Shown here: positions 16,899-26,074 of the stretch, one piece after another | Numbering within the stretch: position 1 is the stretch's first letter | Layout: every line of letters starts with the position of its first letter | From: Arenibacter arenosicollis | GTDB lineage: Bacteria > Bacteroidota > Bacteroidia > Flavobacteriales > Flavobacteriaceae | DNA length: 64,000 nucleotides | Direction: 5' to 3' | NCBI RefSeq assembly: GCF_014397245.1 | Contig: NZ_JACLHY010000001.1 | Span: forward strand, 372,001 to 436,000 | Program-made: the position numbers and the translations under genes | The notes under the pieces: generated by a model | The model's input: the letters and a program-made list of their open reading frames with translations, nothing else | The model's database searches: none | What the model was told of the DNA's origin: nothing

Positions 16899-17190
16899 AT
16901 TCCCTTTCTACCAAACTAATTCCGATTTTATACCATTTGTAAAACCCCTTCTTCCTTTTTTTGGGTGAACAATTGATCCGCATATCCAGTCCAATCTGGA
17001 ATAGTACCCAAATTATTCCAACAGTTTATATTAATACAAATTTGCTCTCTGGCACTTTCAAAGCTTAGAAACCCCAGCTGCATTTAAGCCAATGACTCCT
17101 TCTGTTGGGCTATTTCATTGTACCCGTGATTACCTTCCATTCTGGTAGAAGTAAAAATTCCGGTATAATAGTTTTTTTTAAGTTCCTTAT

Positions 17191-17547
17191 TTATGAAATG
17201 TAATCCTTTTCCAAAAAGTAGCTTACCAAGGCTTCTTTCATCAATACAGATTGTTCCCCTGCCTTTAGAGGGGGCAATTCTTCCTTTATGGTATAATGCG
17301 GCCAGCCATCTTCATCAAAAAAATCGAACTCATAATAACCATAGGGTTCCAACAACCTACATATAGCAATATGCATTAGATTTAATTTTTCATCTTTCTT
17401 GTAGGTTTTATGAATCTGTCCCAATTCCTGAACACCCACCAAATATATAATTGAATCCAATTCCAAGGGATCGCTATCAGCAAATTGCGCCGATAGTTTC
17501 TTAACCAAAATCTCCCATCTATCTTTTAATTGTGTATCTCTCGACAT
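17191..17547 (-). CDS. Conserved-looking hypothetical protein, 118 residues
   Basis: An acidic soluble protein without signal peptide or membrane span; I do not recognise a domain. It begins with a predicted helix (SRDTQLKDRWEILVKKLSAQF) and has an aromatic, acidic middle segment (PYGYYEFDFFDEDGWPHYTI). Codon use and composition match the neighbours and the ATG is well placed, so it looks like a real gene. Its 5' end lies 108 bp from the divergent cvpA start. The 3' side, 292 bp to pbpC, contains nothing recognisable. A cytosolic housekeeping or regulatory role is possible but unsupported. Confidence 0.65.
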   Translation of the reverse strand: MSRDTQLKDRWEILVKKLSAQFADSDPLELDSIIYLVGVQELGQIHKTYKKDEKLNLMHIAICRLLEPYGYYEFDFFDEDGWPHYTIKEELPPLKAGEQSVLMKEALVSYFLEKDYIS

Positions 17548-17630
17548 AGTAATTTATTCCAATTTAGTTCTAAGGTTGGACTAAGTTATCCAAGCTGTGT
17601 AGAATTATCCAAAGGTACAAATCAAAGTTT

Positions 17631-17638
17631 TATATTTG
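17631..17638 (+). promoter_or_regulatory. Candidate -7 promoter box of cvpA-like gene
   Basis: TATATTTG is an exact TAnnTTTG match 18 bp before the ATG at 17656. Transcription starting here excludes the upstream in-frame start at 17530 and so decides the start of the CvpA-like protein. Confidence 0.5.
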
Positions 17639-17655
17639 TCAAAAGACTTTTCGGA

Positions 17656-18204
17656 ATGGGTGTATTGGATATTATTTTAGGACTATTATTACTTTACGGT
17701 CTATACAAAGGAATTAGAAATGGTCTATTAGTTGAATTGGCATCACTAGTGGCCCTTGTCGCCGGTTTATATGGCGCCTTTCATTTTTCCTATATTGTAG
17801 GGGAATATCTTTCCAAAAATATGGAATGGAACGAACGATATATGAACACTGCTTCGTTTTTGATCACCTTTATAATTATTGTTCTGGTAGTAAATATGGC
17901 TGGGAAATTGTTGACTAAGATTGCTGATTTTGCCATGCTGGGCCTATTAAACAAAATAGCTGGAGGAATATTCGGTGCTCTAAAAGTAGCGGTCATACTC
18001 GGTGCCCTATTAATATTTTTCGACAGGACCAATAACCAATTGGGGTTTGTTAAGCAAGAATCTATTGACGAGTCCAAACTTTATAGCCCTGTAAAGGAAT
18101 TAGGGGCCTTTGTTTTTAGTAAGGTACTTAAGGAAAACAAAGCATTGGAAGTAGAACCACCCAAGAACAAGGAACAAAACACCTATATAAAGGTTGGCGT
18201 ATAA
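17656..18204 (+). CDS. CvpA-family membrane protein
   Basis: A 182-residue inner-membrane protein beginning MGVLDIILGLLLLYGLYKG, which is the typical CvpA start, followed by RNGLLVELASLVALVAGLYG. It has four hydrophobic spans (roughly 3-20, 25-48, 62-85 and 103-121) and a polar C-terminal tail (about 125-182). CvpA proteins were first linked to colicin V export in Escherichia coli; the general role is unclear but they are often associated with cell-envelope stress tolerance. The reading frame extends upstream to 17530, but that extension overlaps the divergent gene and precedes the promoter box, so the ATG at 17656 is preferred. It converges on the lipocalin-like gene with a shared hairpin. 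Confidence 0.85.
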   Translation: MGVLDIILGLLLLYGLYKGIRNGLLVELASLVALVAGLYGAFHFSYIVGEYLSKNMEWNERYMNTASFLITFIIIVLVVNMAGKLLTKIADFAMLGLLNKIAGGIFGALKVAVILGALLIFFDRTNNQLGFVKQESIDESKLYSPVKELGAFVFSKVLKENKALEVEPPKNKEQNTYIKVGV

Positions 18205-18206
18205 TT

Positions 18207-18253
18207 ATATCATCCTATGACACCAAAAAAATGTGGTGACCATAGGATGATAT
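18207..18253. terminator. Stem-loop between convergent cvpA-like and lipocalin-like genes
   Basis: ATATCATCCTATG (18207-18219) pairs perfectly with CATAGGATGATAT (18241-18253). An inner stem CACC/GGTG (18221-18224 with 18235-18238) closes an A-rich loop. It starts three bases after the cvpA stop. There is no long T run on the + side, so efficiency is uncertain, but the position fits a shared terminator. Confidence 0.7.
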
Positions 18254-18274
18254 AGTTCTCAACCTTAAAACCAA

Positions 18275-18805
18275 TTATTGGGTTGCACCCACTTTAGTAT
18301 AAGTGAATTTTACATCCGTTTGTATGGTTAATCCTTTTACATCTGTAATATTATAGTTGGAAGTAACGGAAAAAGCCGATTTGTCTGTATTGAAAACAAT
18401 ATTCAAATTCTGGGCTGAACAATTGCCAATTAAACCCAAGGTACCACTGGAAAGTTTCCAAGTCCCTCCAATTTTAACCTTATTACTGCAACTGGACGCA
18501 TTTTCCCCTTGTGAAAATTCATAGGCCCTACCTGGTCCGAAGGTATAGTCGGAATCCTTTTCGCAGGCCGAATATTGAACAAAAATATCCTTTTTGGGGT
18601 TGTCCTCCTCATCTTTGGTTATATCCACTTCTTTGTCCGCAAGTATTGCCGTTAGCTGCCAAGTTCCGATTAAACTGTTTTCTTCCTCGCCGAGTGCTCC
18701 TTCATAATCAGCAGGACATTCAATAGTGTTATCCGTACTACAACCCACAAATAAACTGCTCAGTGCAATGGTTCCAATGAGCATAAAACAAAATCCTTTT
18801 TTCAT
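18275..18805 (-). CDS. Lipocalin-like lipoprotein
   Basis: A 176-residue lipoprotein. The signal ends in the lipobox LFVGC with Cys22, followed by the short tether STDNTIECPADYEG. The segment NSLIGTWQLTAILADKE is the lipocalin-like start motif (G-T-W) seen in the small lipocalin-like domain families of Bacteroidota lipoproteins; a second GGTWKLSSGTL and alternating hydrophobic strands follow to the C-terminus. Four further cysteines in the mature protein (ECPAD, YSACEKD, ASSCSNK, GNCSAQ) could form disulfides in the periplasm. Ligand and function are unknown. The gene is 84 bp downstream of the alpha-2-macroglobulin stop... in the reverse-strand order alpha-2-macroglobulin lies to its right and also ends near it, so the two are adjacent members of the same strand. 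Confidence 0.7.
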   Translation of the reverse strand: MKKGFCFMLIGTIALSSLFVGCSTDNTIECPADYEGALGEEENSLIGTWQLTAILADKEVDITKDEEDNPKKDIFVQYSACEKDSDYTFGPGRAYEFSQGENASSCSNKVKIGGTWKLSSGTLGLIGNCSAQNLNIVFNTDKSAFSVTSNYNITDVKGLTIQTDVKFTYTKVGATQ

Positions 18806-18889
18806 CTTTTCTTATTTTTTTATAAGAATGCAGAAAAGACAAAATGGTTGCGCAGAATGGATATTTTTTTTTACCACCCATGAATACAA

Positions 18890-21800
18890 TTACTGCACAA
18901 CCTCTACCCATTGGCCCTTAGTGCGTACTGCGTAATCATTGTTGTACATGGCTTCAGCCTGAATCCCTGGTAAATAATACCTGCCCAAATAAGATGCATT
19001 CAACAATACCCTAAATATTTTTGTTTCGTTCTTTTTCATATCAAAATAAAAATTCGCCCTATCATCCCGCAAATCCGTATAGGTTACCTCATTTTCAGCA
19101 AAATCTCCAAAATCTGTGAAGCGTGTATTTACAATTTCCCAGCCACTGGGGAATATCTCGGACAATGCCACATTTTTGATCAATTCTGCTTTGGTATTTG
19201 TAAGTGATACCTCAGCAACAAAATCCGAACCCTGCATTATAGAGGCAGGGTCCAATTTAGTGTCATTACGTCCTTTAAAGACCACTTTGGCAATTAGATT
19301 TCGCTGCATCTCCTTCTCCTCCCCTACAGGCAGTATACCACTTTGAATGATGCTCACGTATAACAAATTGGTGCCCGTATTTTTTATACTGATGGAATTG
19401 GTACCCGTTTTAATTCCCAATCCCATATTGGCCAAAGTTTTTTGTGTGTCTATACCACTATCACTCCCATTTACCGTTATACTGGCCTTAATCCCATTAC
19501 CCCCAATCATATCGGCAAATTTTGCCAGTGCCAAAAGGCAATATGAAGTACTTTGGGTACTCATCCATTCATCATTACTTAAACGCTGCGCCAAAGTCTT
19601 GGCCATTTCCTGAGCTTTTATCTTATCCTTTAAAAGCACATAAGTTTCCAGGGCCATGGCCCTATTACGTTCAGAAGACCCGTAGGTATAATAATCATTT
19701 TTATTGGCCACAAAATCAATATTTGAGGACTTAATGATCTGTTGGGCCACACTCTCTTGACCAACAAGTGCATAAGTTGCCACCAAGCGGAATTTTCCCT
19801 CATTGGACAAATTGGGGGTTTCCCTTAGTCTGTTCATTGAAGCAATATCCGCATTTCCGGAAAGGGCCAGTGTATATAAACGATATGCCTGCGCCAAATC
19901 CGATAAGGAAGACCCTGCTCGCCATTGCCGTGCTATATTTTGCTGATAAGTTATCCAGGTAGACTTGAACCCTAAGGGCAGAACGTATCCCTTTTTCTCA
20001 GCTTCCAATAAAAAGTGACCCGCATAGGACGAACTCCAATCATCTGCATAATTTTGTCCTGGCCAATAGGAGAAACCTCCACTTGGCATTTGATAACTGC
20101 CAATTCTTTTTATGGCACTTTCTACGTTTTGCTGAATCTCTTTTTTCTTTGATGAATTAATATCAAAGATATCTGCCATAAATAATTGGGGAAAGGCACT
20201 GGAAGTGGTCTGTTCCAAACATCCATGCGGATATTGGATTAAATATTGCATCCTTCCATTAAAATTCATTGGTGGAAGGGTAGAAAATTCAACCTCTGCC
20301 CGGTTACTGCCCGTAATCCCAAAAGTTTTAAGATCTAGTGTCCTGTTACTATTGGCCTCCAAAACAACATCCTCGGTCACTGTGGTTAAAGGATTGGGGT
20401 TTACCACATCTATAGGTATTTCAAAAGAGGCTTTTTCACCATTCCCCGAAGCTTCAACTACTACCTTACCAACACCGTTATAGTCGGCCACTTTCAATTG
20501 AAAATAAGCCATTTTTTCATCTGGTTGGGAAAAGGAAACGTTTTGTATGGCATTGCCTTCTATACTAAAAGAGGGATCTTGTTTAATTTTCAAAGTCACT
20601 TCTTTTACCTTGTTTTCCATGGCAAAAACAGTAACGGGCAAAGTTACGGTCTCCCCTGGGGTAATTTTCCTTGGCAAGGACGCCAATACCATCAATGGTT
20701 TGCGCACAGGCGCTGTTTTTTCTGCGACACCGTAAGCAGCTTTTCCAGAATTTCCTGCTATGACCATAGTGCGTACAGATCCAACATATTTGGGTATGTC
20801 TATTTTATGTGATTTAGTTTCCCCTTCCTTTAGGGTAAATGGACCTAGATAAACCACCATAGGTTCAAAACGATTTGCCTTTTTATTTTTTGCTCCGGCC
20901 AATTCCCCGTCCCCACCTATCGCGAAGACCTGATTTATTCGGCCCCCATATGCTCCTATTACATCATCGTATACATCCCAACTCTTTACCCCTAAAGCCT
21001 CACGTGCATAAAAAGAATCCCAAGGATTAGGAGTTTTATAGCGTGTTAGATCTAGCAATCCTTCATCCACTATGGCTATGCTATAGGTCATGGCCCTACC
21101 TTTTTTCTCATTTACCTTGACCGTTATGTTTTCTTCCGGCCTTAAAACATCCGGCATGGATATTTCTGGCTGCAGTTTGGTCGAAGGATCTTCCACCGAT
21201 ATGGGAACCACCCCATACATACGAATAGGGGAATCGTTTAAGGTTGAGGCATGAGGCTGCAACAAACTAATATTTATATAAACATTTGGGGTGTACAATT
21301 CAGTTATCGGTATTTCAAATTTTGTTTCCCCTTTTTCCGATTCCACCCATAGTGAATGGAGTACCTCACTACCATTTTCAATGGTAACCAATGCCCTACC
21401 GCCTTGGGAACCCGGAAAGGTAACGGTGACTATTTCCCCAACTTTGTAAACCTCCTTGTCCGTGGAGAACATTAACATTGTAGCGGCCGAAGGATCATTT
21501 TTCATTGATTTCCCTGCCCATCCCGGCCAATCCACATAAATTGTCTTACCCGTTGCATGTCCGCCCCTTGGATCCTCCACCCTAACCAAATATCGGCCCC
21601 ATTCAGGGTATTTTAGTTCAAAATTAAATGATGCCTTACCACTTGTATTTGTGCTAATGCTTTGCTCAAATACCTTTTCCTGATACTCACTGCTGCTAAA
21701 ATTGGACAGATTGTCCGCAGAAGTCTCCCACCACCATCTCCAATTAACTTTATAAATGGTAACCTTTAGATTATTGGCCGCTTTGGCATTGCCCATTTCA

Positions 21801-24400
21801 TCCACTGTTACAACTTCAAATTTATGGGGCTGATCTGTAAGCAACATACCCCTTAACTTATCGCCTTTGGGCACATTTAGGCCCACATAAGTATTGAATG
21901 GCGAAAATTGTTTTGTGAAGACATCTGTACTGAAATCACCTCCATTTTCATACACCTTGGTCATAAATGCCGCTCTAAGCATTCCCGGAGCCTGATTGTT
22001 AATTAGTGGACTTAACGAAAAGGACGCATTACCTTCGGCATTTATAGTACTATTGAAAACCACTTGATCTTCAGTGGCAAAGGCCCTGGTGGGGTCGTCA
22101 AAGACATACCCTGAAAAATTTTTAAAGGTTGTTGTCTGTACATTAAACTTCGCCGTAATATCCGCTTTTAGGTTTTTTGCTGGCGCTCCGTGGAGCCAAG
22201 CTACCTGCAGCGAACCTTTGATAGGCTTACTCCCGGACAACACCTCATCTTCAAACTCTGTTTTAATCTTTAGCCTATTAGGTTTGATCGTTTCAATCTT
22301 AACGATTTTAGTAAAGGTTGCCCCGCCTACTGAAACTTTGGCCAGCCAATTGCCGGTCGGTGCATTTTCATCGGTCCTAAAAACAAAATTGTAAAAATTA
22401 TCCAGTGAATTGTTCTTTACCTCGCGGTGCACCACCTTGTTATAGGGATCTATCAATTCCAACTTTACTGGATGCCCTGCAGGAAGTCTATTGGCATTAT
22501 CGTTCAATAGAAAAGAAACAAAAAGCTTATCCCCGGGACGCCACACTCCTCTTTCACCGAAAATAAAACCTTTGATTCCCTTTTGCAAGGCAACACCGTC
22601 AACGTTAAACTTGCTTACGGACAAGGCATTGCCGTCATTTAATTTGACGTAGGTTTTTTGACCATTGCTCTCCGCAATGGCAAAGTATGCCAAATTATCC
22701 GAGTCAAAGTTAGAGGTGCCATCCACCTCTGTTATTACATGACCGATAGGCTGTTGCTGGTAATTATAGAAAATTATCTTGGCTCCCGCTATGGGATTGG
22801 TACTCACAATATCATTGACGGCTACAAAATAACTTTTGTTAACCCCTTGTTTTATGGTTACTCCTAGGTCCGAAGCCAAAACATTGGTCCCTACTGTTTT
22901 ATCATAATAATAGGTTGTATGGCAAGGATTATCACGTTGGTTCCAGTCGTAGTTAAAATAGTAATCTTCGTAATATGATTCCACTCCGTCCCATGAGCTG
23001 TTTTCTGTTTCTTGATCAAAATCATCGTCCGATGTTGTTTCATGGTCAAAATTGGTGTCTTCACATTTAAAAAGGCTATACGATGGTTTAAAACTTAATT
23101 CTACCCTGTACATGGCTCCTACTTCAGGACTAATGAGCGATTTTAAATCTAGGGCATGTGCCGACCATTTTCCACTATTGCCACTAAGATTGCTTTCCAG
23201 ATCCAATTTCTTAGTGGCAATGGGCCTAGCTACCGTTTTTAAATTATAGTTCCCGTTAAGATTATTTCCTTGTAAAAACTGCAAAACATTACTTTCATAG
23301 ATTTTAAGAACAGTTACGTTGACCGACTTCAGATTCACCGCTTCAAAATTTATTTTTAGGTTATTGGAGGATGGTAAAATTGTACCGTTGGATAACAGTC
23401 GGACTTCCGGTTTTATTTGTTCGAAAGCTACCCTCTCCGTAAGCCTTGTTTTTAACTTGTAGCCATTAGTACTTTCTATACCATCAAAAACCTCGAGCTG
23501 AATTGTGCCGGTCACCTCCTTGGAAGGATACACTTTTAAGGAATTTCCAACAACATTGTACTTAGGGTTGTTATCCCCTTCCAGTACCACAAGACCCTTA
23601 AAGTTCTGTCCTTTTTTTAAGGGATCTGAAAAATTGATGTTTATAATTTGATTTTCCCCGGTTTCCACCTTGACTTCCAGTATACTAAAATTATTCTTAC
23701 CCGGGATCTTTATTGTATTCTTTCCAGAACTATCTATATTTAAAACCTTACCATCCCAAACAACCTCCAATTCCGTATCCTCCGTAAATCGTTGAATACT
23801 ATCAATTTTAAAATGAAATTGGGTACCTTCAGCTATGGATGAATCGAATTTAACAGAAACACTTTTCCCCTTCTGTTTTACCTCCAACAACTGTTTGGCA
23901 TTTTTTAAACTTAATTGATCGGCACTTTTCAATTGTCCTTCTATATATTGGTAATCCTTGGAGTAGGACTGTACCGCCTGAGTATATATATTAAACTGTT
24001 GTTTCAATGTTTTTACACTGAAATTGAAATGGCGTAAATCCTTTGGGACGTCATTTATAATAGCCCCCAGATCCAAAGTAAAGCCGTAGGTGCTATCTTG
24101 TTGAAAACTGACTTCAGGTATAAAAGCAATAGTTCTACTATCCAAAGCAACTACCTTACCTTTTGTCTTGGGAACTACCTGTAACAAATCGTTATTTAGT
24201 TCCTGTCCGCTTTCCCATGAATCAATAGGCCGATTCAACACTACCCGAACATCCGCTTTTACAGAAATAATTCCATGGGAAACTTCTGTTATATACTCCT
24301 GATAAAGATTTAAGTTATCTATTGGAGTTTTGCCAGTGTCTTTTTTGGGGTTACAACCAAAGATGAAAAGAAATATTAGGGCGCGGACAATTAATTTCAT
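18890..24400 (-). CDS. Bacterial alpha-2-macroglobulin lipoprotein with thioester
   Basis: A protein of 1836 residues, the size of the large periplasmic alpha-2-macroglobulins (YfhM type). The ATG at 24400 begins MKLIVRALIFLFIFGC, a lipoprotein signal with Cys16; the frame also opens with a TTG four codons earlier, which is less likely. Macroglobulin beta-domains and the MG/bait region come first, including KGFIFGERGVWRPGDKLFVS (an A2M_N hallmark). The thioester motif GCLEQTTS lies at 20221-20201, with Cys at residue 1394, and is followed by an alpha-helical toroid (SGGFSYWPG, WITYQQNIAR). These proteins trap proteases that breach the outer membrane and are functionally paired with PbpC, which repairs the wall. 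The intact CLEQ indicates covalent trapping ability. Confidence 0.93.
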   Translation of the reverse strand: MKLIVRALIFLFIFGCNPKKDTGKTPIDNLNLYQEYITEVSHGIISVKADVRVVLNRPIDSWESGQELNNDLLQVVPKTKGKVVALDSRTIAFIPEVSFQQDSTYGFTLDLGAIINDVPKDLRHFNFSVKTLKQQFNIYTQAVQSYSKDYQYIEGQLKSADQLSLKNAKQLLEVKQKGKSVSVKFDSSIAEGTQFHFKIDSIQRFTEDTELEVVWDGKVLNIDSSGKNTIKIPGKNNFSILEVKVETGENQIININFSDPLKKGQNFKGLVVLEGDNNPKYNVVGNSLKVYPSKEVTGTIQLEVFDGIESTNGYKLKTRLTERVAFEQIKPEVRLLSNGTILPSSNNLKINFEAVNLKSVNVTVLKIYESNVLQFLQGNNLNGNYNLKTVARPIATKKLDLESNLSGNSGKWSAHALDLKSLISPEVGAMYRVELSFKPSYSLFKCEDTNFDHETTSDDDFDQETENSSWDGVESYYEDYYFNYDWNQRDNPCHTTYYYDKTVGTNVLASDLGVTIKQGVNKSYFVAVNDIVSTNPIAGAKIIFYNYQQQPIGHVITEVDGTSNFDSDNLAYFAIAESNGQKTYVKLNDGNALSVSKFNVDGVALQKGIKGFIFGERGVWRPGDKLFVSFLLNDNANRLPAGHPVKLELIDPYNKVVHREVKNNSLDNFYNFVFRTDENAPTGNWLAKVSVGGATFTKIVKIETIKPNRLKIKTEFEDEVLSGSKPIKGSLQVAWLHGAPAKNLKADITAKFNVQTTTFKNFSGYVFDDPTRAFATEDQVVFNSTINAEGNASFSLSPLINNQAPGMLRAAFMTKVYENGGDFSTDVFTKQFSPFNTYVGLNVPKGDKLRGMLLTDQPHKFEVVTVDEMGNAKAANNLKVTIYKVNWRWWWETSADNLSNFSSSEYQEKVFEQSISTNTSGKASFNFELKYPEWGRYLVRVEDPRGGHATGKTIYVDWPGWAGKSMKNDPSAATMLMFSTDKEVYKVGEIVTVTFPGSQGGRALVTIENGSEVLHSLWVESEKGETKFEIPITELYTPNVYINISLLQPHASTLNDSPIRMYGVVPISVEDPSTKLQPEISMPDVLRPEENITVKVNEKKGRAMTYSIAIVDEGLLDLTRYKTPNPWDSFYAREALGVKSWDVYDDVIGAYGGRINQVFAIGGDGELAGAKNKKANRFEPMVVYLGPFTLKEGETKSHKIDIPKYVGSVRTMVIAGNSGKAAYGVAEKTAPVRKPLMVLASLPRKITPGETVTLPVTVFAMENKVKEVTLKIKQDPSFSIEGNAIQNVSFSQPDEKMAYFQLKVADYNGVGKVVVEASGNGEKASFEIPIDVVNPNPLTTVTEDVVLEANSNRTLDLKTFGITGSNRAEVEFSTLPPMNFNGRMQYLIQYPHGCLEQTTSSAFPQLFMADIFDINSSKKKEIQQNVESAIKRIGSYQMPSGGFSYWPGQNYADDWSSSYAGHFLLEAEKKGYVLPLGFKSTWITYQQNIARQWRAGSSLSDLAQAYRLYTLALSGNADIASMNRLRETPNLSNEGKFRLVATYALVGQESVAQQIIKSSNIDFVANKNDYYTYGSSERNRAMALETYVLLKDKIKAQEMAKTLAQRLSNDEWMSTQSTSYCLLALAKFADMIGGNGIKASITVNGSDSGIDTQKTLANMGLGIKTGTNSISIKNTGTNLLYVSIIQSGILPVGEEKEMQRNLIAKVVFKGRNDTKLDPASIMQGSDFVAEVSLTNTKAELIKNVALSEIFPSGWEIVNTRFTDFGDFAENEVTYTDLRDDRANFYFDMKKNETKIFRVLLNASYLGRYYLPGIQAEAMYNNDYAVRTKGQWVEVVQ

Positions 24401-24752
24401 GAAAGGAACCAATTTTGTACTGTAAAGATAGAAGGTTTTCCTTTTGAGGAATATTTTTTGAACAAATTAAGCTTGTCAAAAGGCAATTGACTTCCTCATT
24501 TCAATTGCAGACTAACTCTTCAAATACGGCTTGCCTATTTTGTGTTTAGGACACCCAGAAAATCGTATACTGGTGGTCATCCTTGTATTACAAGATTATA
24601 TTTAGGTATGCATTTCGTCGAATAAATCAATTAATTGGACTCTCTACAAAATATTTTTTTTAATATTACAATGTTGGTCACGAGAAGCCAATTACGAGAA
24701 TACAAGAATTCCCCATTCTTCCTTTTCTTCCTACTTACAAATAGAACATTGT
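24401..24752. other. 352-bp divergent intergenic region
   Basis: It separates the alpha-2-macroglobulin and CAP-domain genes and must contain both promoters, but no exact TAnnTTTG box, operator or strong hairpin was found by eye. No credible small gene is present. Confidence 0.45.
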
Positions 24753-25229
24753 ATGAAAATGAAATTGCATTATTTTATAATGCTATTGTTCGCATTTGTA
24801 GTAGTCTCTTGTAGTACGGAGCCTATAGAGTCGGCAAATAGTCCCGAAGCAGAAAACGCGGTCGAGGTGGAGCAGGAATTACTTGGTATCGTCAACGATC
24901 ACCGTATTTCCTTGGGATATGCGGATTTGGATTATAGCGCTATAGCCTATGAATATGCTAATAAGCATACGGACTATATGATAGCCAAAGGTTCTATTAA
25001 TCATGATAATTTTAGTGCGCGGGCCTCGGATATCTCCCAAGCCGTAAATGCTTCTTTTGTTTCCGAAAATGTAGCTAAAGACTATGATTCAGCTGTTGAA
25101 GCTTTTCAAAAATGGTTGGCTAGTTCCGACCATAGAAAAACCATAGAAGGCGAATTCACCCACACAGCGGTAAGTGTTAAGAGAAACTCCGATGGTAAAC
25201 TATATTTTACACAACTCTTCTACCGATAG
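24753..25229 (+). CDS. CAP (SCP/PR1-like) domain lipoprotein
   Basis: A 158-residue exported protein with lipobox VVVSC (Cys20). The remainder is one CAP domain: the N-terminal helix ELLGIVNDHRISLGYADLDY, AYEYANKHTDYM, then the conserved HDNFSARAS and SENVAKDYDSAVEAFQKWLAS segments and a C-terminal strand KLYFTQLFYR. The candidate metal/active-site histidines of CAP proteins correspond to His in INHDNF and to His in SSDHRKT or EFTHTAV. Bacterial CAP proteins are secreted, with little known about their targets. It is a single-gene unit ahead of the 3-hydroxyanthranilate dioxygenase gene. Confidence 0.87.
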   Translation: MKMKLHYFIMLLFAFVVVSCSTEPIESANSPEAENAVEVEQELLGIVNDHRISLGYADLDYSAIAYEYANKHTDYMIAKGSINHDNFSARASDISQAVNASFVSENVAKDYDSAVEAFQKWLASSDHRKTIEGEFTHTAVSVKRNSDGKLYFTQLFYR

Positions 25230-25255
25230 TCTTCCTTAAAGCAGTTTACTTTTCT

Positions 25256-25263
25256 TATTTTTG
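25256..25263 (+). promoter_or_regulatory. Candidate -7 promoter box for the haaO-like gene
   Basis: TATTTTTG is an exact TAnnTTTG match, 92 bp before the start codon and 27 bp after the CAP-domain stop. No clear -33 element is seen, so the call is tentative. Confidence 0.3.
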
Positions 25264-25354
25264 ATATTAATCCTTGTGGTAATTTGTAGCGCATTGTTAT
25301 GCCCTTTCAAAAATAAGCAGGACTTTATAAATCTAATTTTAATAAGATAGAGCT

Positions 25355-25900
25355 ATGTCCATAAAACAACCTTTCAATTTAAATAAATGGATTTCTGAAA
25401 ACAGAGCGACTTTAAAACCTCCAGTGGGAAACAAAAACCTTTATACGGAATCAGGGGACTATATTGTAATGGTGGTTGCCGGCCCCAATGCCCGAAAAGA
25501 TTATCATTACAACGAAACGGAAGAGCTTTTTTATCAGTTGGAAGGAAATATTGAGGTGCATATTCAAGAAAACGGCCAAAAAAAGACCATGCAATTAGGT
25601 CCAGGGGACATGTACCTGCACCCGGCCAAAGTACCTCATTCCCCAGTTAGGCAAGCAGGATCCATAGGCTTGGTCATTGAACGTAAAAGGGCCGAGATGG
25701 ATGCTAAAGATGGCCTGCTTTGGTTTTGTGATAACTGCAACAACAAACTATATGAGGTTTACTTCACTTTAAATGATATTGAAAAAGACTTTTTGGGTCA
25801 CTTTAAGACATTCTACGCTTCTGAGGAGCTGCGGACCTGTAATAATTGTGGTACAAAAATGCCAGTTGATGAAAGGTTTATTGCAAAGGAAGACAAATAG
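25355..25900 (+). CDS. haaO: 3-hydroxyanthranilate 3,4-dioxygenase
   Basis: A 181-residue cytosolic cupin that opens the ring of 3-hydroxyanthranilate to 2-amino-3-carboxymuconate semialdehyde, which cyclises to quinolinate for NAD synthesis. The catalytic Fe(II) ligands His51, Glu57 and His95 fall at the same numbers as in the structurally studied Cupriavidus metallidurans enzyme, as do Arg47 and Arg99 in the pocket. The second, rubredoxin-like metal site of bacterial enzymes is complete: Cys125, Cys128, Cys162 and Cys165. Other kynurenine-pathway genes (kynureninase, kynurenine monooxygenase, nadC) are not in this window. The gene ends in its own hairpin terminator, so it is not co-transcribed with the dehydrogenase that follows. 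Confidence 0.95.
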   Translation: MSIKQPFNLNKWISENRATLKPPVGNKNLYTESGDYIVMVVAGPNARKDYHYNETEELFYQLEGNIEVHIQENGQKKTMQLGPGDMYLHPAKVPHSPVRQAGSIGLVIERKRAEMDAKDGLLWFCDNCNNKLYEVYFTLNDIEKDFLGHFKTFYASEELRTCNNCGTKMPVDERFIAKEDK

Positions 25901-25965
25901 ATAACTTATTAATTTGGTAATTCCCCTAAAGTTCTAAAACTAAGCTCAAAACCATTTAGAACCAC

Positions 25966-25986
25966 AAAAACGTTAAATACGTTTTT
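25966..25986 (+). terminator. Intrinsic terminator after haaO
   Basis: AAAAACGT (25966-25973) pairs with ACGTTTTT (25979-25986) around a TAAAT loop, ending in a short T run. It is A/T-rich but correctly placed 66 bp after the stop codon. Confidence 0.5.
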
Positions 25987-26031
25987 AACAACATTTGTGC
26001 CCCCTAATACCTTAGTCAACACAATAATTTG

Positions 26032-26039
26032 TAAATTTG
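26032..26039 (+). promoter_or_regulatory. Candidate -7 promoter box of the ALDH gene
   Basis: TAAATTTG is an exact TAnnTTTG match 36 bp before the ATG, immediately after the haaO terminator. This supports an independent transcript for the dehydrogenase. Confidence 0.5.
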
Positions 26040-26074
26040 AAAAAATATAACAATAATCGCTAAAAAAGTTATAA

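Noticed and set aside
17530..17655. Upstream extension of the CvpA-like frame
   Set aside because: It overlaps the divergent 118-residue gene, lacks membrane-protein character and precedes the TATATTTG promoter box.
18430..18726. Small frames on both strands within the lipocalin-like gene
   Set aside because: They are shadows of the lipoprotein gene, which has a clear lipobox and lipocalin-like motif.
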